Below, one piece after another: positions 24,990 through 33,867 of a DNA stretch of 64,000 nt (its first letter is position 1; every line of letters starts with the position of its first letter). The stretch spans positions 1 to 64,000 of the forward strand of contig PBGL02000012.1 of the NCBI GenBank assembly GCA_002718995.2. Reading direction: 5' to 3'. The position numbers were made by a program, and so were the translations under genes. The notes below the pieces were generated by a model. It was not told where the DNA came from, made no database searches, and saw only the letters and a list, made by a program, of their open reading frames with translations. This stretch comes from Methanobacteriota archaeon. Its GTDB lineage: Archaea > Thermoplasmatota > Poseidoniia > Poseidoniales > Thalassarchaeaceae.

Positions 24990-26963
24990 TCACTCCTTCC
25001 TTGACCCAGTAACTACAGATATTGCCATAAGAATACACACTAATGGAAGTCCATTAGATGGGGTCGAAATCCACGCTAGCCATCCTTCGCCAGTGAATGG
25101 TGATTCAGCAATAAGAAGGATGTCAATTCTTTGCTCTAAGCCAAATTCATCCTGGAATACGACCTGCCCTCTGGCATACATCCCTGATTCCATTAGGCCC
25201 ATTGGCTCAATATCGACAATCAATGGATCACCGGGAGATAGTTCTCCCTGTGTGGAGATTGATGCTATCCTACTAGCTGCACCCTCTATAGCGACATCAT
25301 ATACTCTCGGGCCTTCTCCCTCATACTCCATTTCAAGTGATATTGACGATGGCTCATCCCACTTAATTACGGACTCGAGTGCCTGTGATGGAATCCTATT
25401 GCCAATCTTCTGCCAACTCGATCTTATCGAGACTGGATTATCTCCCTCACAGCCAATAGTTCCGGTTAATGTTCCCACTTGAAGGGAGGAGTCCGAATGA
25501 CGTAGTATTGGGACATCTGATGTTCCTGCGGGTATGTCAATCTCGACTTCTGTGGGAGTTCCCAAATCTGCACTTATATTGAGAATTAACTTACACTGAA
25601 CTGGGGTGTAGACGGTAGCGAGCGATTTCTCCCCTTCAAGAAGCTGTAGCGGTGTCCTCTGGGTAAGGACTGATGTTGTTTGTGAATTAGGCATAGTTAG
25701 CTCTATGATTGCAGACTCTTCGTTAATCTGGGAGACGGTGGCTGTCCAGTGTACAAGCCTCCCCCTATTGTCCCTAATCTTGATTCCTGTAGAGCCGAAT
25801 GTTTCGTTGATGGAGAAAGTATCACCTTCGCTTCCCGAGTCTCTATTTCTGATCAATGCATCATCCCCATCTGCTTCGATAATCCTAGCCCATGCATTAT
25901 TTGGATCATGATTGACGGTATTATCCTCGGAGTTGCCATTATTCAGATCTTGATACTCGACTAAAATTCCATATCCTGGCAACGCTGAATCGAAACCACT
26001 GTCAGAACGGAATGAGATCAGCACTCTTTCACCAGGGGCTGTGTCAAGAGAAAGGACCCTGTTTCCACCGGATTTACTTACCATAGATTCGATTTCGTAA
26101 GTTCCATCTTGCGTGATGTCTACGTCAAAAACCCCAGAAGCGCCGATAATATCGAGAGATGCAGATCCGGGCATAGAAGGAGTTCTGCCATTATCATTCC
26201 AATTACCGCTGGCCATAATATCCCAGTCACCGAGGCCTTTCCATGTACTAGATGGGAGATCTGAATGGACATCGTAGAGGTCGAGTGCACCCATCTGATG
26301 AAGCATCTCATGGACGACAGTCCCGATTCCCGAATATAGGGATGAGATTGTGTAATGGCTGATTGTCCACTCGCCCAACTCTACCGGATTCTGGAGTTCG
26401 GAGAAATGACTCCATATGGTTTCAGAGGAGGCTCCTGATTCTTGAGCGGCACCCGAATGAAGAATAAGTATCCTATCGACGAAGCCATCATCGTTGTAAT
26501 CCCATCTTGACAGGTTTACTCCAGATAGAAGGGCACTGACGGAGTCTTCAACTAGCCCTTCCACGCCCCTCCCATCTGCACCAGAGTCTCTCATTTCGGG
26601 TGAGTCCTCGCCCCAGTATCCCTCATCCATGGGGGAGATCCAAATATCCTCCGATAGTGTAACTTCCAGTGACGAGGCGCCTCCTGACATTTGACTGACA
26701 TATTCTGATGCAGACAGCTGTGGAGAGCCATCTTCGTCTATGTCAAAGATGGAGTCAATTTTTTCATCTGAGTGTGGCTTTCCGGGAAATCCGACCCTTA
26801 GGACCAGCCATTCCTCTTCATCTTGAAGTCCGATTAGATTCGAGTCTTCTGAATGGAAGTCATTAGAGGAGTCGGCTGTCTGATTTACAATATCCGGGTT
26901 TAGATTGATTAGTGCACCTAGGAGGAGGAAGACAAATGCCGCAGCATATCTTACTGACTTCAC
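24990..26963 (-). CDS. Secreted M6-like metallopeptidase with C-terminal anchor
   Basis: A signal sequence ('YAAAFVFLLLGALINLNP') starts the protein. The zinc motif HExxH is His218-Glu219-Met-Leu-His222 within 'TVVHEMLHQMGALDLYD', followed by 'LGDWDIMASGNWNDNG', which is the arrangement of the M6 (immune inhibitor A) family. The C-terminal half is beta-rich and Ser/Ile-rich, and a final hydrophobic segment (about residues 635-652) ends in 'SRKE', so the enzyme may be anchored. The start is GTG at 26963; no better ATG precedes the signal sequence. It lies downstream of tatC and is convergent with endA. It probably degrades extracellular protein, in line with a heterotrophic life, but its substrate is unknown. 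Confidence 0.85.
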   Translation of the reverse strand: MKSVRYAAAFVFLLLGALINLNPDIVNQTADSSNDFHSEDSNLIGLQDEEEWLVLRVGFPGKPHSDEKIDSIFDIDEDGSPQLSASEYVSQMSGGASSLEVTLSEDIWISPMDEGYWGEDSPEMRDSGADGRGVEGLVEDSVSALLSGVNLSRWDYNDDGFVDRILILHSGAAQESGASSETIWSHFSELQNPVELGEWTISHYTISSLYSGIGTVVHEMLHQMGALDLYDVHSDLPSSTWKGLGDWDIMASGNWNDNGRTPSMPGSASLDIIGASGVFDVDITQDGTYEIESMVSKSGGNRVLSLDTAPGERVLISFRSDSGFDSALPGYGILVEYQDLNNGNSEDNTVNHDPNNAWARIIEADGDDALIRNRDSGSEGDTFSINETFGSTGIKIRDNRGRLVHWTATVSQINEESAIIELTMPNSQTTSVLTQRTPLQLLEGEKSLATVYTPVQCKLILNISADLGTPTEVEIDIPAGTSDVPILRHSDSSLQVGTLTGTIGCEGDNPVSIRSSWQKIGNRIPSQALESVIKWDEPSSISLEMEYEGEGPRVYDVAIEGAASRIASISTQGELSPGDPLIVDIEPMGLMESGMYARGQVVFQDEFGLEQRIDILLIAESPFTGEGWLAWISTPSNGLPLVCILMAISVVTGSRKE

Positions 26964-27038
26964 AGTATTCCGGCATCAGGGATGGCTTTCAAGTAAGTGT
27001 AGATTTGATTGGTTTAGCGCAACAAATGTCAGTATCGG

Positions 27039-27743
27039 CTATCGGCGAACTGGTACGATCTTTGAGGACATGTCTGCAAAAAGCACTGCAGCTACTGATA
27101 ATGCTATTCTTAGGCCGTCGTAAACTACTGGAAGAGTCAGTATCAGAACCCCAGTAGAAATTAGTAATATTCTGATTCTGAACCTAGTATTGTCGCTCTC
27201 TGAGCCTAGCATTAATCGTGACATTGAGAGCGATATTGCTGTAATAGAAGACACTAGAAAAATCCAGGTTATTCCGATTGATAGGGAGACTATCTGGGTA
27301 ATGTCATACCTATTTTCCACTCCACTTATCGTGCCAAATGATTCAGCAAGAGAGAATGCGGTTGATACTCCGACCGTCCAAATAGCGATGCTCGCAAGAG
27401 GTGCAATGACCGAGAAACAAGACAGTACTGTGAAAATCCACTTTCTCTCTTCCCTGAATAGTCCGGGCCTCATAAATCTGTATAGTAATATGGAGAAAAT
27501 CGGTAGAGCGGAAAGAGCTGAGAGGAGCAGGACCAGTGTCCACCTAACCTCTACCCAATCCATTGGGGAGTAAATTGCCATCCCTGAGCCCGAGTTGGCA
27601 TAAGAAAGTGAAGAAGCCCATTCATTAATCATCGATGTGGAGGTTGTTGTCCACATCGCTGCGAATAGAATCAGCAGTACTGAGGTTTTCCTCAGAACTG
27701 AATGCAGTTCGGAAAAATGAGAGTGAAGATGGTATTCGGACAT
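27039..27743 (-). CDS. tatC: TatC-like Sec-independent translocase subunit
   Basis: TatC recognises twin-arginine signal peptides and exports folded proteins. The N-terminal cytoplasmic motif is 'HSHFSELHSVLRK' (family HxxELRxRL). The first periplasmic loop and TM2 read 'MDWVEVRWTLVLLLSALSAL', and 'YRFMRPGLFREERKW' matches the family's conserved FxxPGL..E+R loop. Six hydrophobic stretches are visible in 234 aa. The ATG at 27743 is preferred over a longer frame from 27785 that overlaps the upstream gene. Its start lies 1 nt after the stop of the reeler-like gene, so the two are translationally coupled. No tatA gene was seen in the window. The sequence is rather divergent, hence the moderate confidence. 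Confidence 0.8.
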   Translation of the reverse strand: MSEYHLHSHFSELHSVLRKTSVLLILFAAMWTTTSTSMINEWASSLSYANSGSGMAIYSPMDWVEVRWTLVLLLSALSALPIFSILLYRFMRPGLFREERKWIFTVLSCFSVIAPLASIAIWTVGVSTAFSLAESFGTISGVENRYDITQIVSLSIGITWIFLVSSITAISLSMSRLMLGSESDNTRFRIRILLISTGVLILTLPVVYDGLRIALSVAAVLFADMSSKIVPVRR

Positions 27744-27744
27744 G

Positions 27745-28797
27745 TCACAAGCGATCCTTGACTGTCTGTTCGGCCCTTGCAGCAAGTATTGTTCTGTAGA
27801 CGCCGTAGGCGAATAATGCGCTGGTGAAAAATGCGCAGCCTATCAAGAAGCCAGTGAGATCTGTAACATTTGTGCCCTCTTCGACGACGGCTTTTGGTGG
27901 GAAGTAAATGGCGGAATCTGATGCTGTCCAGTTAACGGCGACCATGAATGATGCGATGCTCAATATCGATCTAGTAATGGCCTGGGGGTATGCTAACTCC
28001 ATCGCGAGGAACTCTGGCCCATCACCATATCTCCTCTCTAGAATCTCTCGTTGAAGGAGTGCTCCGAAAATTAGAGCTACCAGGCTTGTCCAGAAAAACA
28101 TGTTACCCTGTAAGAAGACTGCATGTGAAAGGGCGTCTTGCCTTTCTGCCTCTCTCTGGGCCTCCGTTTCTTCTATCACGAATAGAGTGTCGTAATCGCC
28201 TACAGAAATTGTTCTAGTGTCCAATGTGGCTCCAGATTCATCCGAAGAAACGGTACCAGGGGGGTTGATGGAGAATGAGAGGATATTCCAGTAATCCGTC
28301 TCATCTGGAAGGCCTCCGCCATCTACAGAATTACCTACTAACCAGAAATAAATTGGTCCTGTATCTTCGGATGGGGCAGTCCAAACTACATCCCAGATGC
28401 CGTCTGAATCTGGTTCTGAGTGGGAGATATCGTCAGGAGCTCCATCGGCTTGTCTGATATCCTGATCATCAGACCAACTGAAGTTCCCATTGGATTCTGA
28501 GGTCATCAGGAAACCTGCTTTTTTGTTGCCATCTCCGCCAGAGAGCGTGAGTGCATCTGCCACAGTGATTGTGAAATCGTAGGACGCTCCTGGCTCGTAC
28601 ATTACTGGAACTCCTGTGACCATGACTACCGCTCTATCTGAGGTCGCGCCATTGTTGTGGCATGAGCATCCGTACTTAACCGTAGGATCGCCGTCGCCGT
28701 TTTCGTAACTAGGACCGGAGCTCATGCCCATCGCAGGAACTGCTAGTAGCGCGAGTACTGCAAGTACCGCGACGAGTCTTTTCACGGGCGAATTCAT
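27745..28797 (-). CDS. Membrane-anchored reeler-like domain protein with CxCH motif
   Basis: A signal peptide ('LVAVLAVLALLAVPAMGMSS') leads into an ectodomain with 'VKYGCSCHNNGATSD' followed by an immunoglobulin-like beta domain ('YEPGASYDFTITVADAL', 'AGFLMTSESNGNFSW', 'IWDVVWTAPSEDTGPIYFW'). This resembles reeler/choice-of-anchor domains that carry a CxxCH-like heme or metal site at the start. Here only one residue separates the cysteines (C-S-C-H). Three hydrophobic spans follow in the C-terminal third. I chose the ATG at 28797 (350 aa), which places the signal peptide at the N-terminus; the frame is open to 28869. It lies 72 bp after pntB and 1 nt before tatC. It may be a redox or surface protein; the function is not established. 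Confidence 0.75.
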   Translation of the reverse strand: MNSPVKRLVAVLAVLALLAVPAMGMSSGPSYENGDGDPTVKYGCSCHNNGATSDRAVVMVTGVPVMYEPGASYDFTITVADALTLSGGDGNKKAGFLMTSESNGNFSWSDDQDIRQADGAPDDISHSEPDSDGIWDVVWTAPSEDTGPIYFWLVGNSVDGGGLPDETDYWNILSFSINPPGTVSSDESGATLDTRTISVGDYDTLFVIEETEAQREAERQDALSHAVFLQGNMFFWTSLVALIFGALLQREILERRYGDGPEFLAMELAYPQAITRSILSIASFMVAVNWTASDSAIYFPPKAVVEEGTNVTDLTGFLIGCAFFTSALFAYGVYRTILAARAEQTVKDRL

Positions 28798-28869
28798 GGC
28801 AACTATCGTACTATGTTCGGCAGTGAAGGACTCATAACCGTTGCTTGGGTTCATTGTGTTAATCTCCAC

Positions 28870-30297
28870 TTATAGGTCCTTGATTGACGAGTTGAGGTCA
28901 TTCATCATCTTCTTACCGTCACCGAAAAGCATCATTGTCTTGTCCATGTAGAATAGATCATTATCAACACCTGCATATCCAACGGAAAGGCTCCTCTTGA
29001 TGATGACCACTACGTTTGCCTTATCGGCATCGAGTATTGGCATTCCTGCGAGAGGGCCCTCACCTGTTCTGGCGACTGGATTAGTGGTATCATTTGCCCC
29101 GATTACCAATGCCACATCGCAATCGGGGAATTCGGAATTAATATCGTCCATTTCAATGAGCTTCTCATATGGAACGTTAGCCTCCGCTAGAAGGACGTTC
29201 ATGTGACCTGGCATTCTACCTGCCACAGGATGAATGGCATAGAGGACCTCGCAACCCTCAGACTCCATCAAATCCGCGAACTCCTTGACAGCGTGTTGGC
29301 TCTGACTAACGGCCATACCGTATCCAGGCACTACAATCACCTTCTGGGCACCATCTAGCACCATTGCGACCTCCTCGGGATCACTGCCTACCTTGGTCCT
29401 AGTGAGCTGGTCCTTCTCCCCGGAGCCGCCGAAAGCCTTGAACAGTACATCGAAAAGCTCCCTATTCATTGCCTTGCACATTATGAAAGTTAGAATCAGT
29501 CCCGCGGCACCCACCATTGAGCCGGCGATTATGAGGACGTTGTTCCCAATAACGAAACCAGTGAAAGCGGCAGCGATTCCGGATAGAGAATTCAGTAGGC
29601 TGACGACAACAGGCATATCCGCGCCGCCAATGGGGAGGACGAATAGGACTCCCAGTAGGCCCGATGACAACGCCAATGCATATATCCACGATTCATCTGA
29701 TGGTTCCTGAATTGTCATCCATATTAGTGCAAAGGAGACGACTAGTAGAATGGCCTTTACAGCGTTGAGCCATGGTGGCCCCCATGTCGGGAATCTTACC
29801 CATTTATCTGTGAGGGGGACAGTGAATCCCCCTTTGAGTTTGAACATTGCAACGAGGCTGCCCGTTAGGGTTATCCAACCCACAATTCCGGACAGTCCTA
29901 TGGCAATCCATATCGCATAGAGCTCAACACCTGGATCGGGGATATTGGACTCTTGAATTCTCTTCATCGCCTCAGAAAGTCCCACTAAAGCCGATGCTCC
30001 TCCACCGAATCCATTGAAGAGTGCGACTAATTCTGGCATTCCAGTCATCTCAACTCTAGTCGCCATTAGGTATCCAATGACTGAGCCCAATAGCAGCCCT
30101 CCAACAATAAGCTCCCATCCTATGATTCCCTCGGTCTGCAGTTTTGCTAATGTGACTAGGACTGCCAGTAACATGCCCATTGCACCGAGACTGTTGCCCT
30201 CGGGAGCAGTCTTGGGGCTTGACAGTCTCTTTATGCCAATGATGAACAATGAAGCGGATATTAGATATCCAATGTCCCAAACTACTGGATCGACCAT
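28870..30297 (-). CDS. pntB: NAD(P) transhydrogenase, beta subunit
   Basis: PntB forms the second half of the membrane channel and the NADP(H)-binding domain III of the proton-translocating transhydrogenase. The first 280 residues hold eight or nine spans, including 'LMATRVEMTGMPELVALFNG' and 'GGASALVGLSEA'. Domain III carries the Rossmann motif 'IVVPGYGMAVSQSQHAVKEF', then 'YAIHPVAGRMPGHMNVLLAE' and 'VALVIGANDTTNPVARTGEG', closing with 'RSLSVGYAGVDNDLFYMDKT'. These match the family closely, and the 475-aa length is normal. The start ATG overlaps nothing but directly follows the pntAB stop. With pntAA and pntAB it makes a three-gene operon coupling NADPH production to proton influx. Confidence 0.96.
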   Translation of the reverse strand: MVDPVVWDIGYLISASLFIIGIKRLSSPKTAPEGNSLGAMGMLLAVLVTLAKLQTEGIIGWELIVGGLLLGSVIGYLMATRVEMTGMPELVALFNGFGGGASALVGLSEAMKRIQESNIPDPGVELYAIWIAIGLSGIVGWITLTGSLVAMFKLKGGFTVPLTDKWVRFPTWGPPWLNAVKAILLVVSFALIWMTIQEPSDESWIYALALSSGLLGVLFVLPIGGADMPVVVSLLNSLSGIAAAFTGFVIGNNVLIIAGSMVGAAGLILTFIMCKAMNRELFDVLFKAFGGSGEKDQLTRTKVGSDPEEVAMVLDGAQKVIVVPGYGMAVSQSQHAVKEFADLMESEGCEVLYAIHPVAGRMPGHMNVLLAEANVPYEKLIEMDDINSEFPDCDVALVIGANDTTNPVARTGEGPLAGMPILDADKANVVVIIKRSLSVGYAGVDNDLFYMDKTMMLFGDGKKMMNDLNSSIKDL

Positions 30298-30618
30298 CTA
30301 ATCACCACCCTTCCTTCGTCGGCCGGCAATCATTCCAAGCATCTTATTGGTCACCATAAAGCCCCCTACTACGTTGATTGTTGCCATCACCAATGCAATG
30401 AAAGCCAGTAATGCGGCTACGTCCGTATTCACTCCTTCGAAAGTTGAGTTAGACAATATCAGAGCGCCGACTATGGTAATTCCGGAAATCGCATTTGCAC
30501 CCGACATCAGAGGAGTGTGGAGGGTTGGTGGCACCTTGCTGATGAGCTCGAATCCGAGGAATATTGCCAGTACGAAAACGGTGATGCTGCCCACTAAGGC
30601 TCCAATGGTTAGGCTCAT
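30298..30618 (-). CDS. pntAB: NAD(P) transhydrogenase, alpha subunit membrane part
   Basis: The 106-aa polypeptide contains three spans and corresponds to the membrane domain of the alpha subunit, encoded separately as in Rhodospirillum rubrum. Characteristic segments are 'LGFELISKVPPTLHTPLMSG', 'ANAISGITIVGAL' and 'MATINVVGGFMVTNKMLGMI'. It overlaps pntAA by 4 bp (ATGA), and its stop directly precedes the pntB start, so the three are cotranscribed and translationally coupled. The split organisation is common in prokaryotes with soluble domain I. Confidence 0.95.
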   Translation of the reverse strand: MSLTIGALVGSITVFVLAIFLGFELISKVPPTLHTPLMSGANAISGITIVGALILSNSTFEGVNTDVAALLAFIALVMATINVVGGFMVTNKMLGMIAGRRRKGGD

Positions 30619-31775
30619 CCGACCACCTCCCCTAGTCTTGATTGCTTAGGATGGATTTCTCCTCCAGAGCATATCAGAACTCCGCCCATTCCGGGTATAT
30701 GGAAGTCAGAGCCCTCAGGAGCGCCCACCAATATGTCATCCTCCATGTCTATCTCCAGATTTCCCTCCTTGACCATGCCCGAGACAAAGTTAGTGAGATT
30801 ATTCGAGAACAGCATACTTGCAGTCGCTGGTATAGTTCCGGCGAGATTCTCAATGCCAACAATGGTTACGCCGTGCTTTCTTGTTATCTCTCCAGGTACA
30901 GTGAGTTCGCAATTGCCTCCGACGTCAGCATTCATATCGATTATCACAGCACCTTCCTTGAATGACTCGACGGCAATTGAAGGGACAGTAATTGGGGCGG
31001 GTCTACCGAAAATTCTAGCAGTAGTCACGATAACATCAGCGTCACTGGCAACCTCACAAACTGTATCATTGACTTTTTGAATAAATTCTGGAGTTAATGG
31101 TTTAGCATAACCGGATTCATCCTCAAAGTCATCCATCCCATCAACCTCGATGAACCTGCCTCCGACAGACTCTATTTGCTCGGCCGCGGACTTCCTGACA
31201 TCTGATGCGTACACTACCGCGCCGAGGCGCTTAGCTGTAGCAATGGCCTGTAAGCCTGCAACTCCGCTGCCCATGATCACGAATTTAGCTGGCTTTACTG
31301 TTCCAGCGCTAGTAGTCATCATTGGAATGCCCTTGGGGACATGTGCAGCGCCAAGTAGTACAGCCTTGTAACCAGACAGGTTATCCTGGCTTGAGTTGAC
31401 GTCCATTGCCTGCGCCCTCGAAAGCCTTCTTGGGATCATATCCATACTCATCAGCGTGATACCTGCATCCACCGCCTCCCTGACTCTTTCTGGGTTTCGG
31501 AATGGATCAGCTACGCAAGCAAGAATTTTACCTGGCTTCATCGTTGATATCTCGGGCATCCTGATTGAAATAACGATGTCCGATGACATGGCATCCTGCC
31601 TAGATACAATCTTAGCTCCCTTTGAGATGTACTCATCATCTGAGTGGTTAGCATTACTCCCTGAACCCGTCTCTACGGATACTTCGAATCCAAGCTTCGC
31701 CAACTTAGTGACAGAATTGGGGACTATGGAAACTCTGTTTTCTCCTTCTGGCTCCTTAACTACTCCCAAGCGCAT
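30615..31775 (-). CDS. pntAA: NAD(P) transhydrogenase, alpha subunit soluble NAD-binding part
   Basis: This is domain I of transhydrogenase, which binds NAD(H) and exchanges hydride with PntB. It belongs to the alanine-dehydrogenase/PntA fold: N-terminal 'MRLGVVKEPEGENRVSIVPN', then 'SRAQAMDVNSSQDNLSGYKA' (the transhydrogenase signature), the NAD fold 'VIMGSGVAGLQAIATAKRLG' and 'VVYASDVRKSAAEQIESVGG'. The Arg-Gln-Asp-Ser-type loop is represented by 'SSQDN'. The 386-aa length matches a separate PntAA. The adjacent PntAB and PntB rule out alanine dehydrogenase. A palindrome TGGGCC-GTA-GGCCCA lies just upstream at 31790-31804, in the gap shared with divergent malate dehydrogenase. Confidence 0.95.
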   Translation of the reverse strand: MRLGVVKEPEGENRVSIVPNSVTKLAKLGFEVSVETGSGSNANHSDDEYISKGAKIVSRQDAMSSDIVISIRMPEISTMKPGKILACVADPFRNPERVREAVDAGITLMSMDMIPRRLSRAQAMDVNSSQDNLSGYKAVLLGAAHVPKGIPMMTTSAGTVKPAKFVIMGSGVAGLQAIATAKRLGAVVYASDVRKSAAEQIESVGGRFIEVDGMDDFEDESGYAKPLTPEFIQKVNDTVCEVASDADVIVTTARIFGRPAPITVPSIAVESFKEGAVIIDMNADVGGNCELTVPGEITRKHGVTIVGIENLAGTIPATASMLFSNNLTNFVSGMVKEGNLEIDMEDDILVGAPEGSDFHIPGMGGVLICSGGEIHPKQSRLGEVVG

Positions 31776-31789
31776 GGTATCGACTCCAA

Positions 31790-31804
31790 TTGGGCCGTAG
31801 GCCC
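31790..31804. promoter_or_regulatory. Inverted repeat between pntAA and mdh
   Basis: TGGGCC, a 3-base GTA loop and GGCCCA form a perfect 6-bp inverted repeat 15 bp upstream of pntAA and about 200 bp upstream of mdh. It could be an operator or a leader hairpin for the transhydrogenase operon. No regulator is identified. Confidence 0.35.
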
Positions 31805-32003
31805 AAACAGATAGCCATTCGAAAAGAAGACGCTTATTGAAGCCGTCGGCGCGGGGACTTCAGAGATAGTGGCGAGAAAATTCATCTCTGTGGGAGATAG
31901 GTTTTCACAAAGTGCTAAGTCCCCGTCCTATTGCCGAACAATGAGGGAGACCGTGGGAAGAGGGGCTCGAAAAATTATAGACAATGATGCCGGGGATTAT
32001 GAG

Positions 32004-32981
32004 ATGAAAGAGCCGATTCGTGTTGCTGTTACTGGGGCCGCGGGCAATATTGGATATGCCCTACTATGGCGAATTGCGAGTGGTGATTGTTTTGGAACAA
32101 ATCAGCCAGTCACCCTACAGCTACTGGAGATACCAGCTGGTATGCAACGTTTAGATGGAGTGATAATGGAATTGAGGGATTCCGCATTTCCTCTAGTTCA
32201 TGACATGGTCGGTACGGATGACCCCCGTGTGGCATTCGAAGGGGCCGACGCGATTTTTCTGGTTGGTTCACGGCCTAGGACAAAGGACATGGACAGATCG
32301 GATCTAGTAGCCGCAAATGGTCCGATTTTCGTTGGTCAGGGTAAGGCGATCGATGCGGTGGCATCACCTGATGTGAAGGTCATTACTGTGGGTAACCCTT
32401 GCAACACCAATGCACTGATTGCCAATGCAAATGCACCGGGCATCCCCTCACGTCAATTTACCGCCATGACTCGCCTGGACCAGAATCGGGCAGTAGGGCA
32501 AATGGCTGAGCGTGCAGGAGTGACTGCTTCAGAGATTCGTGATGTATTCATCTGGGGCAACCACGCTAACACAATGTACCCGGATCCACGTTTCGCGACA
32601 GTTGATGGTAAAATAGCAACTGAAATATTCGATACAGGATGGTTACAAGGGCCATTCCTAGAAACTGTGGCAACGAGGGGGAAAGCAATTATCGTAGCAA
32701 GGGGAGCGTCCTCCGCAGCTTCAGCGTCCTCCGCAGCTATCGATCACATGCGTGACTGGTGGCAAGGTTCGAATGGGCGCATCGTTTCAATGGCTCTTCC
32801 TTCAGAAGGTTGGTATGGAGTGCCTGAGGGACTGGTGTTCAGTTTTCCATGTCGGTGTGAGAATGGTGATGTGATTGTGGTGGAAGACCTTCCTATAGAC
32901 TCATTTGCGCAATCAAAAATAGATGAAAATATCACTATGCTTTTGGAAGAGCGGGAAGCAGTTAGCGAACTTTTGGGATAA
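32004..32981 (+). CDS. mdh: Malate dehydrogenase, NAD-type
   Basis: The enzyme interconverts malate and oxaloacetate in the citric acid cycle. It is of the bacterial/cytosolic MDH type rather than the lactate-dehydrogenase-like archaeal type: '[20 protein letters not shown]', '[20 protein letters not shown]', '[20 protein letters not shown]', '[11 protein letters not shown]', '[20 protein letters not shown]' and the active-site His in '[12 protein letters not shown]'. The ATG at 32004 gives the standard N-terminus and 325 aa; the 45 extra codons of the longer frame look like non-coding leader. It is divergent from the transhydrogenase operon, which might provide coordinated control of malate-derived NADH and [20 protein letters not shown] segment is encoded by an 18-bp duplication but fits family length. 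Confidence 0.95.
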   Translation: MKEPIRVAVTGAAGNIGYALLWRIASGDCFGTNQPVTLQLLEIPAGMQRLDGVIMELRDSAFPLVHDMVGTDDPRVAFEGADAIFLVGSRPRTKDMDRSDLVAANGPIFVGQGKAIDAVASPDVKVITVGNPCNTNALIANANAPGIPSRQFTAMTRLDQNRAVGQMAERAGVTASEIRDVFIWGNHANTMYPDPRFATVDGKIATEIFDTGWLQGPFLETVATRGKAIIVARGASSAASASSAAIDHMRDWWQGSNGRIVSMALPSEGWYGVPEGLVFSFPCRCENGDVIVVEDLPIDSFAQSKIDENITMLLEEREAVSELLG

Positions 32982-32996
32982 TAGTTAGGTGTACCA

Positions 32997-33755
32997 ATGG
33001 GAGAACACGTTTATCTCGAATCTGACGGTAAATTGCTACTGGTATATGATGATGGGACGGGGCCTGCAATACCGCAATCTGGCAGAATAGATTACGATGT
33101 AGATTCTGAGATAATTCGTCTTCCAACCAAAGATGAAGTTGACAATTTTGGAATTACATGGGATGCGATAAGAACTAACAAGTTCAGGCTCGGACAAGAG
33201 GAACATACTGTCACTCACGGAAAACCTGTGATTGACTGGCCTGGAGAGTGGGCTTGGAAGGACTCCGTTATCAGTGATAATGCAGTGGACCCTGTTGCTA
33301 GAGAGTCAGTTTACAGAACCATTCACAGAGTCGTCAGTAAGGTAATGGTCATTAATTCCCGTAATCAAGTACTGATGGCCAAGGTTTCTCGCGGATTCTT
33401 CTCCGGATGCTGGACCCTACCAGGGGGTTTCGTAGACTATGGGGAACACCCCAGGGAGGCTGCTGTCAGAGAAGCCATGGAGGAATTGGGGATTGAGATT
33501 TCAATAGATGATCCGAAGGGAGAAGTTGGTGGTGCATTTGGGAGCGATGATGGTGCGATAATCAGGGAAGAGATCTTCAATGAAGACGGGATTAACTGGG
33601 TTTCATTCACGTACAGATGTAGTGGGGAATTCGAGGAGAGGGAGATAATCCCCAAGGATGATGAGATAGAGGAGGCGAGATGGTTTAGCAAAAATGATGC
33701 TCTCGGAGTGGCAGTCTCAATTTTCGATATAGAAGCGATTTCCACAATTGATTAG
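32997..33755 (+). CDS. Nudix hydrolase with N-terminal extension
   Basis: The Nudix box is complete: '[20 protein letters not shown]' continues into ELGI, fitting GX5EX7REUXEEXGU, so the protein should hydrolyse a nucleoside diphosphate linked to another moiety. The C-terminal part has the usual '[14 protein letters not shown]'. The first 110 residues are not the Nudix fold; they contain '[10 protein letters not shown]'-like beta segments and '[20 protein letters not shown]', whose role is unknown. The total of 252 aa is longer than minimal Nudix enzymes and recalls NADH-pyrophosphatase-type layouts, but no zinc ribbon is present. It starts 16 bp after mdh and ends immediately next to the 3' CCA of the opposite-strand tRNA-Pro. 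Confidence 0.88.
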   Translation: MGEHVYLESDGKLLLVYDDGTGPAIPQSGRIDYDVDSEIIRLPTKDEVDNFGITWDAIRTNKFRLGQEEHTVTHGKPVIDWPGEWAWKDSVISDNAVDPVARESVYRTIHRVVSKVMVINSRNQVLMAKVSRGFFSGCWTLPGGFVDYGEHPREAAVREAMEELGIEISIDDPKGEVGGAFGSDDGAIIREEIFNEDGINWVSFTYRCSGEFEEREIIPKDDEIEEARWFSKNDALGVAVSIFDIEAISTID

Positions 33756-33833
33756 TGGTGGGCCCGCCTGGATTTGAACCAGGGTCAAATGCTCCCAAAG
33801 CATCTAGCATAGACCAGACTAACCCACGGGCCC
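33756..33833 (-). tRNA. tRNA-Pro (anticodon TGG), CCA encoded
   Basis: The minus strand folds as a complete cloverleaf. The acceptor arms are GGGCCCG and CGGGCCC, with discriminator A followed by genomic CCA at 33758-33756. The anticodon stem GATGC/GCATT encloses the loop TTTGGGA, giving anticodon TGG. The T arm contains GGTTCAAATCC. No intron is present. The encoded CCA abuts the stop of the opposite-strand Nudix gene (TAG at 33753-33755). Confidence 0.95.
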
Positions 33834-33867
33834 CTTGCTCTCGGGGACAGCGCATATGGGATGAAGG

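Noticed and set aside
28665-28682. Cytochrome c assignment for the reeler-like protein
   Set aside because: The motif is CxCH, not CxxCH, so heme attachment is not claimed.
30615-31775. Alanine dehydrogenase assignment
   Set aside because: The fold is shared, but adjacent membrane subunits show it is transhydrogenase domain I.
32706-32738. 18-bp duplication inside mdh
   Set aside because: It encodes Ala/Ser residues that fit the normal length and sequence of the family at this site, so it is not an insertion.
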